A DNA stretch of 5,800 bases from Alistipes sp. (lineage in GTDB: Bacteria > Bacteroidota > Bacteroidia > Bacteroidales > Rikenellaceae), in NCBI GenBank assembly GCA_017380955.1, contig JAFOCZ010000072.1, forward strand, positions 1-5,800, given 5' to 3'. Positions 1 through 4,000 of this stretch are shown here, in pieces. The notes beneath the pieces are model-generated. The model ran no database searches. It was not told the DNA's origin and saw nothing but the letters and a program-made list of their open reading frames with translations. Within the stretch, counting starts at the first letter, position 1. Each line of letters opens with the position of its first letter. The position numbers and the translations under genes are program-made.

Positions 1-2
1 GT

Positions 3-40
3 AATGAGTAATTAGTAATATTGTCATCTCTTCGAGATGA
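3..40 (+). repeat. Inverted 17-base repeat and short hairpin at the left edge
   Basis: Positions 3-19 are the exact reverse complement of 1479-1495, and form the outermost matching piece of the repeats that bracket the barrel gene. Positions 24-40 form a perfect 7-bp hairpin (TCATCTC, loop TTC, GAGATGA) followed by TTTT, which could be a weak terminator for a gene left of the window. No coding potential is seen in 1-55. Confidence 0.5.
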
Positions 41-55
41 TTTTGAGACTCGACT

Positions 56-162
56 ATGTCATTCTGAGCGAAGTGTAGCGTAGTCGAAGAATCTCCTCGC
101 TATGTGTTTGTTGTCAGTGGTGCGCCCTACGAGGAGATCCCTCGACAGGCTCGGGATGACAT
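56..162 (+). repeat. 107-bp palindromic intergenic element, copy A
   Basis: The element begins ATGTCATTCTGAGCG and ends CTCGGGATGACAT, so its ends are inverted repeats. The two arms stay imperfectly complementary for about 40 bases down to a perfect 9-bp inner stem (ATCTCCTCG with CGAGGAGAT) around a loop of about 30 bases. It differs from copy C at about 9 of 107 positions by hand comparison. No gene in the window lies to its left. It is non-coding, although open frames through it can produce spurious peptides. Confidence 0.85.
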
Positions 163-176
163 AGTATAGTATCAGT

Positions 177-240
177 GGGGATTGATGGGGAGAGATGGGG
201 AACTCCCCATAACTACCCATCTCTACCCATAACTACCCAA
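177..240 (+). repeat. Decamer array with inverted halves
   Basis: The left half has three GGGG tracts at 10-bp spacing (177-200: GGGGATTGAT, GGGGAGAGAT, GGGG). The right half (205-239) is the reversed type, with CCCAT-containing decamers such as CCCATCTCTA. At the centre, ATGGGGA and TCCCCAT can pair around two bases. The 24 bases at 177-200 recur exactly and in the same orientation at 1198-1221, on the other side of the barrel gene. Confidence 0.75.
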
Positions 241-245
241 AAATA

Positions 246-268
246 AACTCGCGCGAAGCGCTCCTTAC
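246..268 (+). repeat. GC-rich mini-hairpin module (GCGC-GAA-GCGC)
   Basis: AACTCGCGCGAAGCGC followed by TCCTTAC. A 4-bp GCGC stem closes a GAA loop (251-261). The same module occurs at 3919-3941, and a variant with loop TTTA occurs at 3875-3899. In each case it is directly followed by heptamers, so module and array form one unit. Confidence 0.7.
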
Positions 269-299
269 TTTTCACTTTTCACCTTTCACCTTTCACTTA
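269..299 (+). repeat. Heptamer array abutting the barrel gene stop
   Basis: Four tandem heptamers, TTTTCAC twice then CTTTCAC twice, followed by TTA. In the gene's direction the stop TAA is followed directly by TAAGTGAAAGG, so the array starts at the second of two tandem stops. Together with the preceding hairpin module (246-268), it matches 3919-3972 with only two mismatches over 54 bases. Confidence 0.8.
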
Positions 300-1142
300 T
301 TAGAAAGCAAACCCTGCCTTTACAAGGGCGTAGTGGCGTTTGGTTGTGGGGTTGAACGTGTAGCCCAACTCAACAGGGATGCCGACGCCATTAACATCAA
401 ACTCCCTGGTGAGCACCACACTGAGGTTGGTGACGTTGAAACCCTGTGGCTGGTTGTCGAAGTCGAGCATATAAGCGCCATCAACCATCACACGAGGGCC
501 TGCCATCCAGAATGGGCCTGTCCACGGTGCTGCACCTGCGATAATCTCCATATCCATAACCTCGCCAAAAGGCTGTGTGTAGCCCACCTCGAAGTATGAC
601 GAGAAGGCACGCTTGCCATTAGGCAGACGGTCCGCGGCGTGGAGGAATGTTGTTGCCCAGTGCAGACGCAGGCGGTCAAAGAAGGTGTAGTCGATAGTCG
701 CCGTGAGGTTATGCGCCTCCTTGTCGAAGAAACTCTGCGCCCCGAAGTCCGCGCCAACACCGCAGAAGACGTCGTAGATGGTCACAGACAAGTTCTCGTG
801 GTCGAAGCCGAGGAACATATCAAACTCCTTGTAATCGCTTAGTAGTGAGGCATTTCCCCAAAGGTTAATGTAGAACTTACCATATCCCAACGTCAGCGAT
901 GGCTGGAACGATGGGTCGAACATATTACCTGTATACGACTGGTCATAACCGCGCCACATATAGTTCGATGCGAGGTCGAAGCCTGCCTCCCACCAAAACT
1001 CCCACTCATACGTGTCATCCTCCTCCTCAACGACACTCTGAGGGTTTGCCATAGGCTGATTTGCTGTGAACGCTGCAGGCTCTGCTGCGAACATTGGCAA
1101 CGCCACGCATAGCGCCACCACGATAGTAAATATTCTCTTCAT
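300..1142 (-). CDS. Putative outer-membrane beta-barrel protein (porin-like, TorF/Gcw_chp-like)
   Basis: A 280-residue exported protein. Residues 1-20 are a classic signal peptide: a basic MKR start, a hydrophobic core and an Ala-rich end, with cleavage near residue 20. An acidic linker (EEEDD, 39-43) follows. From about residue 48 to the end, aromatic and glycine-rich stretches alternate like short transmembrane beta strands, and the protein ends GFAF with a terminal Phe, the usual outer-membrane barrel insertion signal. The first strands (SNYMWRGYDQS, 59-69, then PSLTLGYGKFYINLWGNASL, 81-100) resemble the TIGR02001/Gcw_chp 'TorF family putative porin' pattern from memory; that family link is tentative and the substrate is unknown. 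The gene ends in tandem stops (TAATAA), and a heptamer repeat array begins right after them. The ATG at 1142 is the only start that keeps the signal peptide. No Shine-Dalgarno sequence and no clear TAnnTTTG promoter is visible upstream. It lies 365 bp downstream of oxyR on the same strand, but repeats fill the gap, so co-transcription is doubtful. Confidence 0.8.
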   Translation of the reverse strand: MKRIFTIVVALCVALPMFAAEPAAFTANQPMANPQSVVEEEDDTYEWEFWWEAGFDLASNYMWRGYDQSYTGNMFDPSFQPSLTLGYGKFYINLWGNASLLSDYKEFDMFLGFDHENLSVTIYDVFCGVGADFGAQSFFDKEAHNLTATIDYTFFDRLRLHWATTFLHAADRLPNGKRAFSSYFEVGYTQPFGEVMDMEIIAGAAPWTGPFWMAGPRVMVDGAYMLDFDNQPQGFNVTNLSVVLTREFDVNGVGIPVELGYTFNPTTKRHYALVKAGFAF

Positions 1143-1187
1143 ATTGGTTTCTTGTTATTTGGTTTTGGTTTGGTTTTATGGTTTAAT

Positions 1188-1229
1188 GGGGATTGATGGG
1201 GATTGATGGGGAGAGATGGGGATTGATGG
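1188..1229 (+). repeat. G-rich decamer array upstream of the barrel gene
   Basis: Four GGGG tracts, each followed by ATTGAT or AGAGAT, repeat every 10 bp from 1188 to 1221; a partial fifth unit ends at 1229. The pattern G4-N6-G4-N6-G4-N6-G4 fits a possible G-quadruplex on the plus strand, which is the template strand of the barrel gene. The array begins 46 bp upstream of that gene's ATG. Confidence 0.75.
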
Positions 1230-1234
1230 ATAAA

Positions 1235-1268
1235 GTGAAAGGTGAAAGGTGAAAACTGAAAAGTAAGG
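1235..1268 (+). repeat. Heptamer array upstream of the barrel gene
   Basis: Tandem GTGAAAG, GTGAAAG, GTGAAAA, CTGAAAA, then GTAAGG. It is the inverted counterpart of the array at 263-299: the two agree at all but about two of 37 positions when one is reverse-complemented. It is followed by GTGTCTGCGACGCGTG, which takes the place of the GCGC mini-hairpin. Confidence 0.8.
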
Positions 1269-1297
1269 TGTCTGCGACGCGTGTATATTAGTATAGT

Positions 1298-1405
1298 ATG
1301 TCATCCCGAGCGTAGCCGAGGGATCTCCTCGTAGGGCGCACCGTTGACAATGAACACATAGCGAGGAGATTCTTCGACTCCGCTACGCTTCGCTCAGAAT
1401 GACAT
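1298..1405 (-). repeat. 108-bp palindromic intergenic element, copy B (inverted)
   Basis: This is the reverse complement of copies A and C, with the same ATGTCAT/ATGACAT ends, the same inner stem and a 1-base length difference in the right arm (CGGCTACGCTC against CGGCAGGCTC). In the oxyR/barrel direction it is preceded by GGAATTATATTTAT, exactly as copy C is, which shows that the repeated unit extends beyond the palindrome. It sits between the oxyR stop and the barrel gene start. Confidence 0.85.
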
Positions 1406-1417
1406 ATAAATATAATT

Positions 1418-1457
1418 CCTTACTTTTCAGTTTTCACCTTTCACTTTTCACTTTGTA
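1418..1457 (+). repeat. Heptamer array between oxyR and palindrome copy B
   Basis: CCTTAC, then TTTTCAG, TTTTCAC, CTTTCAC, TTTTCAC and TTTGTAA. In the oxyR direction this reads as AGTGAAA-type heptamers leading into GGAATTATATTTAT and palindrome B, the same order as trpS to palindrome C. Confidence 0.75.
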
Positions 1458-1458
1458 A

Positions 1459-1475
1459 TCGCCCCAACGGGGCGA
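1459..1475 (-). terminator. GC-rich hairpin downstream of oxyR (possible weak terminator)
   Basis: TCGCCCC (1459-1465) pairs perfectly with GGGGCGA (1469-1475) around a 3-base loop, 33 bp past the oxyR stop. On the minus strand it is followed by TTACAAAG, not a T-run, so termination would be Rho-dependent or weak. It may equally be another repeat module. Confidence 0.4.
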
Positions 1476-1478
1476 CAC

Positions 1479-1517
1479 ATTACTAATTACTCATTCCTCA
1501 TTCCTCACTACTCATTG
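1479..1517 (-). repeat. CTCATTC heptamer array forming the 3' end of oxyR
   Basis: Units at 1490-1517 on the plus strand read CTCATTC, CTCATTC, CTCACTA, CTCATTG. The block ATTACTAATTACTCATT (1479-1495) recurs inverted at 3-19. The oxyR TAG stop (1508-1510) and its last two codons (Asn-Glu) fall within the array. Confidence 0.65.
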
Positions 1518-2407
1518 TGTCCCGAGACACAATTAGTAATGGTCTCACACAGCGCCTCGACAATCGACAACTTCACATACGTACGGCTTACGGCGAGGGC
1601 TACACGGCGTGACGTAGCACCCTTGGCGATGGTCTTAACACGCGAGCGACGCTCCTCGGGGATGAACTCCAACGCCATCTCGGGGATGATGGTCATACAC
1701 GTTGTGCAGTCTACCATACGCATCAACGTATCCAGCGACCCCGACTCGAAGTAGAAGTGCGAGGGAATATCGTGCGCAGCCTGGCATAACTCAAAGATCT
1801 GGTCACGCATACAGTTACCACGGCTCAGAAGTATAAGGTCCTTGAAATCAATATCTTCGATACGGATATTAGAGCGCTCATAGAGCGGATGCGATGGCGA
1901 TATGTAGGCATAGAAGTGGTCACTGAAGAGGTCGTGCTCGGTGATACCCTCGCCACACGTTCCCGAGGCTACAAGTGCAGCATCTATGCGGTCGGTCTTG
2001 AGCGCCTCGATGATATCGGCAGTCACCATCTCGTGAATCTCCAACTCCACCTTTGGGTACTCCTTGATAAACGTAGGGATGAACTTATGGAGGAGGTATG
2101 GCGCTATGGTAGGTATGACGCCGAGACGCATCTTACCCGCAGTCTCGCCACGCATCTCCGCCACCGACTCACGGATGTAGTTATAGGAGCGCAACGCCTC
2201 ACGCGCATTCTCAAGCACCACCTCGCCAACGGTAGTAGGCACTATAGGCTTCTTGGTGCGGTCGAGGAGCACGACGCCGAGTTCATCCTCGAGGGCCTTA
2301 ATCTGCATAGATAGAGAGGGTTGTGTCACGAAGCAATGCTCCGCAGCGAGTGAGAAACTACCGCAGTTTGCCACCGCCAAAAGGTATTCAAGTTGGATAA
2401 TAGTCAT
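1508..2407 (-). CDS. oxyR: OxyR-type LysR-family redox-sensing transcriptional regulator
   Basis: A 299-residue LysR regulator, close to the 305 residues of E. coli OxyR. Residues 1-60 form the winged helix-turn-helix (IQLEYLLAVANCGSFSLAAE, then TQPSLSMQIKALEDELG). From about residue 92 the LysR substrate-binding fold follows. The motif GNCMRDQIFELC contains Cys199 and Cys208, the same spacing and even the same numbers as the peroxide-sensing disulfide pair of E. coli OxyR, so it is expected to activate antioxidant genes on oxidation. An in-frame ATG at 2464 would add 19 residues, but it lies upstream of the TAnnTTTG promoter at 2431-2438 and the extra residues are not LysR-like, so I chose the ATG at 2407, which begins MTIIQLEYLL. 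The protein has nine cysteines, including an extra CTTC at 234-237. Its last two codons and its TAG stop lie inside a heptamer repeat. It is divergent from trpS. Confidence 0.93.
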   Translation of the reverse strand: MTIIQLEYLLAVANCGSFSLAAEHCFVTQPSLSMQIKALEDELGVVLLDRTKKPIVPTTVGEVVLENAREALRSYNYIRESVAEMRGETAGKMRLGVIPTIAPYLLHKFIPTFIKEYPKVELEIHEMVTADIIEALKTDRIDAALVASGTCGEGITEHDLFSDHFYAYISPSHPLYERSNIRIEDIDFKDLILLSRGNCMRDQIFELCQAAHDIPSHFYFESGSLDTLMRMVDCTTCMTIIPEMALEFIPEERRSRVKTIAKGATSRRVALAVSRTYVKLSIVEALCETITNCVSGHNE

Positions 2408-2430
2408 AAGGCTTGATTTATGGTTTAGTG

Positions 2431-2438
2431 CAAAGTTA
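2431..2438 (-). promoter_or_regulatory. Predicted oxyR promoter, -7 element
   Basis: On the minus strand the sequence reads TAACTTTG, an exact match to the Bacteroidota -7 consensus TAnnTTTG. A weak -33 candidate (TTTT at 2457-2460 instead of TTTG) lies 18 bp upstream. Transcription would start near 2424-2426, giving a leader of roughly 17 nt before the ATG at 2407. This placement rules out the longer in-frame start at 2464. Confidence 0.65.
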
Positions 2439-2491
2439 TAAAAAAAATCTATATTTAAAACCATACTATAGCAAATCTCACAAAATTTTAC

Positions 2492-2499
2492 TATTTTTG
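2492..2499 (+). promoter_or_regulatory. Predicted trpS promoter, -7 element
   Basis: The plus strand reads TATTTTTG, matching TAnnTTTG. No TTTG is present at the expected -33 distance (around 2468-2472), so the call rests on the -7 box alone. Transcription would begin near 2504-2507, leaving a leader of about 80 nt before the trpS ATG. The box is 53 bp from the divergent oxyR -7 element, so a regulator bound between them could affect both genes. Confidence 0.5.
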
Positions 2500-2544
2500 T
2501 CGCCTACGAGTGTATTTATATAAGTACACGCGCACGATAGCGAC
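2499..2544 (+). other. Imperfect stem-loop in the trpS leader
   Basis: An 8-bp stem (2510-2517 with 2522-2529, one G-U pair, loop ATAT) is followed outward by an A/G mismatch, 2 more pairs (2507-2508 with 2531-2532), an internal loop, and a 5-bp helix GTCGC/GCGAC (2499-2503 with 2540-2544). The outer helix overlaps the predicted promoter and may not be fully transcribed. No run of T follows, so it is not a standard terminator, and I see no Trp-codon leader peptide. Confidence 0.4.
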
Positions 2545-2584
2545 AACGAAGATTAGTATTAACAACAAAAAATAGACCAACAAA

Positions 2585-3706
2585 ATGTCAAAGAAGATTA
2601 TACTCACTGGTGACCGCCCAACGGGAAAACTCCACTTGGGACACTTTGTAGGCTCACTAAGCCGCCGTGTAGAGATGCAGGAGTCGGGCGACTACGACAA
2701 CATCTACATTATGATTGCCGATGCCCAGGCCCTCACCGACAATGCCGATAATCCGGACAAGGTGCGTGACAACATCATAGAGGTGGCCCTCGACTACCTA
2801 TCGTGCGGCATAGACCCTGCGAAGTCTACAATCTTCATACAGTCCTACGTTGCGGAGTTGACCGAATTGGCATTCTACTATATGAATCTCGTTACGGTGC
2901 AGCGTCTGCAGCGCAACCCTACCGTTAAGGCGGAGATTCAGATGCGTGGCTTCGCCGAGAACAACGATGCGGAGGAGAATCAGCAGCGTAAGGGTACTCC
3001 TGTGGGCTTCTTCACATACCCTATCTCCCAGGCTGCCGACATCACAGCGTTCCGTGCTACGACAATCCCCGTGGGTGCGGACCAGGAGCCTATGATTGAG
3101 CAGACTCGTGAGATTGTGCATAAGTTCAACTCGGTATATGGCGAGACCCTCGTAGAGCCTCATAGCGTATTGCCTACCAACACGGCGTGTATGCGTCTGC
3201 CAGGTACGGATGGCAAGGCTAAGATGTCGAAGTCGCTGGGCAACTGCATCTACCTCTCGGACACCGCCGAGGATGTCAAGAAGAAGGTTATGGGAATGTA
3301 CACCGACCCTGACCACCTCAAGATTACCGACCCAGGCAAGGTGGAGGGCAACTGCGTCTTCACCTACCTCGATGCCTTCTCACGCCCCGAGCACTTTGCG
3401 AAGTACCTCCCCGAGTATGAGAATCTCGATGCTCTCAAGGAGCATTATCGTCGTGGCGGTCTTGGCGATGTCAAGTGCAAGAAGTTGCTCATCGCGGTGT
3501 TGGAGGAGTTGTTAGCGCCTATCCGTGAGCGCCGTAAGTACTACGAGCAGCATATCGAGGAGGTCTACGACATCTTGCGTCGTGGCTCGGAGGAGGCACG
3601 CAAGGTCGCCGCTGCGACACTCGACGATGTTCGCCGTGCTATGCGCATCAACTACTTCGAGGACACGGAACTTATCGCCCGCCAGGCCGAGGAGTACAGA
3701 AAGTAA
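2585..3706 (+). CDS. trpS: Tryptophan--tRNA ligase (TrpRS)
   Basis: A class I aminoacyl-tRNA synthetase that charges tRNA-Trp with tryptophan in the cytoplasm using ATP. It has 373 residues, somewhat longer than the usual 330-340. The HIGH-type motif is HLGH (17-20) within TGDRPTGKLHLGHFVGSL. YPISQAADI (145-153) holds the Asp that binds the tryptophan indole. PVGADQEPMIEQTRE (162-176) and KMSKS (213-217) are both intact. It matches the GDRPTGKLH(L/I)GH form that I recall from streptococci and lactobacilli more than the E. coli form. Two features account for the extra length: an insert of about 12 residues rich in Asn, Glu and Gln (about 126-137) and a C-terminal tail (YFEDTELIARQAEEYRK). The start is preceded by an A-rich leader with no Shine-Dalgarno sequence. 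The TAA stop at 3704-3706 is followed immediately by a heptamer array. It is divergent from oxyR; its leader could form a stem-loop. Confidence 0.96.
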   Translation: MSKKIILTGDRPTGKLHLGHFVGSLSRRVEMQESGDYDNIYIMIADAQALTDNADNPDKVRDNIIEVALDYLSCGIDPAKSTIFIQSYVAELTELAFYYMNLVTVQRLQRNPTVKAEIQMRGFAENNDAEENQQRKGTPVGFFTYPISQAADITAFRATTIPVGADQEPMIEQTREIVHKFNSVYGETLVEPHSVLPTNTACMRLPGTDGKAKMSKSLGNCIYLSDTAEDVKKKVMGMYTDPDHLKITDPGKVEGNCVFTYLDAFSRPEHFAKYLPEYENLDALKEHYRRGGLGDVKCKKLLIAVLEELLAPIRERRKYYEQHIEEVYDILRRGSEEARKVAAATLDDVRRAMRINYFEDTELIARQAEEYRK

Positions 3707-3741
3707 AGTGAAAAGGGAAAAGGGAAAAGTGAAAAGTGTGG
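3707..3741 (+). repeat. Heptamer array abutting the trpS stop
   Basis: AGTGAAA, AGGGAAA, AGGGAAA, AGTGAAA and AGTGTGG follow the trpS TAA with no gap. The array is the inward-facing left arm of the block around palindrome C, and is complementary to the arrays at 3900-3913 and 3942-3969. Confidence 0.8.
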
Positions 3742-3753
3742 AATTATATTTAT

Positions 3754-3860
3754 ATGTCATTCTGAGCGAAGCGTAGCGGAGTCGAAGAATCTCCTCGCTA
3801 TGTGTTCGTTGTCAACGGTGCGCCTAACGAGGAGATCCCTCGGCAGGCTCAGGATGACAT
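3754..3860 (+). repeat. 107-bp palindromic intergenic element, copy C
   Basis: Same element as copies A and B, in plus orientation between trpS and the CLC gene. The left flank GGAATTATATTTAT (3740-3753) is shared with copy B. The arms, inner 9-bp stem and loop are conserved. In an RNA read through from trpS it would fold into a long hairpin, but no T-run follows, so it is not an ordinary intrinsic terminator. Confidence 0.85.
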
Positions 3861-3873
3861 ACTGAGAATAATA

Positions 3874-3972
3874 AAACTCAGCGCTTTAGCGCACCATACT
3901 TTTCACCTTTCACTTTTAAACTCGCGCGAAGCGCACCATACTTTTCACTTTTCACCTTTCACCTTTCACTTA
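3874..3972 (+). repeat. Duplicated mini-hairpin plus heptamer unit upstream of the CLC gene
   Basis: Two tandem copies, 44 bp apart, of the unit AAACTC, GCGC hairpin, ACCATAC and TTTTCAC/CTTTCAC heptamers (first at 3874-3913, second from 3918). The second copy has four heptamers and matches 246-299 almost exactly. The junction at 3939-3946 (TACTTTTC) is one base from the TAnnTTTG promoter box. From 3973 to 4000 only the A-rich CLC leader remains. Confidence 0.75.
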
Positions 3973-4000
3973 AAATACTACTCACTAAACCAAACCGCAA

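Noticed and set aside
177..299. CRISPR array suggested by short regular repeats
   Set aside because: Units are 7 or 10 bp, directly tandem without unique spacers, and no cas gene is present.
333..842. Open frames opposite or within the barrel gene
   Set aside because: They are antisense or shifted-frame shadows with low-complexity products and no leader or domain, while the minus-strand frame has a signal peptide and barrel pattern.
1298..1405. Insertion sequence
   Set aside because: Inverted ends exist, but the element is about 107 bp, has no transposase and no clear target-site duplication in the flanks.
2408..2464. Upstream in-frame ATG adding 19 residues to OxyR
   Set aside because: The TAnnTTTG promoter at 2431-2438 lies inside this extension, and the added residues do not resemble a LysR N-terminus; with the ATG at 2407 the sensing cysteines fall at 199 and 208.
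2461..2499. OxyR operator in the divergent region (ATAG and CTAT elements)
   Set aside because: ATAG at 2468-2471 and CTAT at 2491-2494 are 19 bases apart, which does not fit the ATAG-N7-CTAT spacing of known OxyR sites; A/T-rich DNA gives such tetramers by chance.
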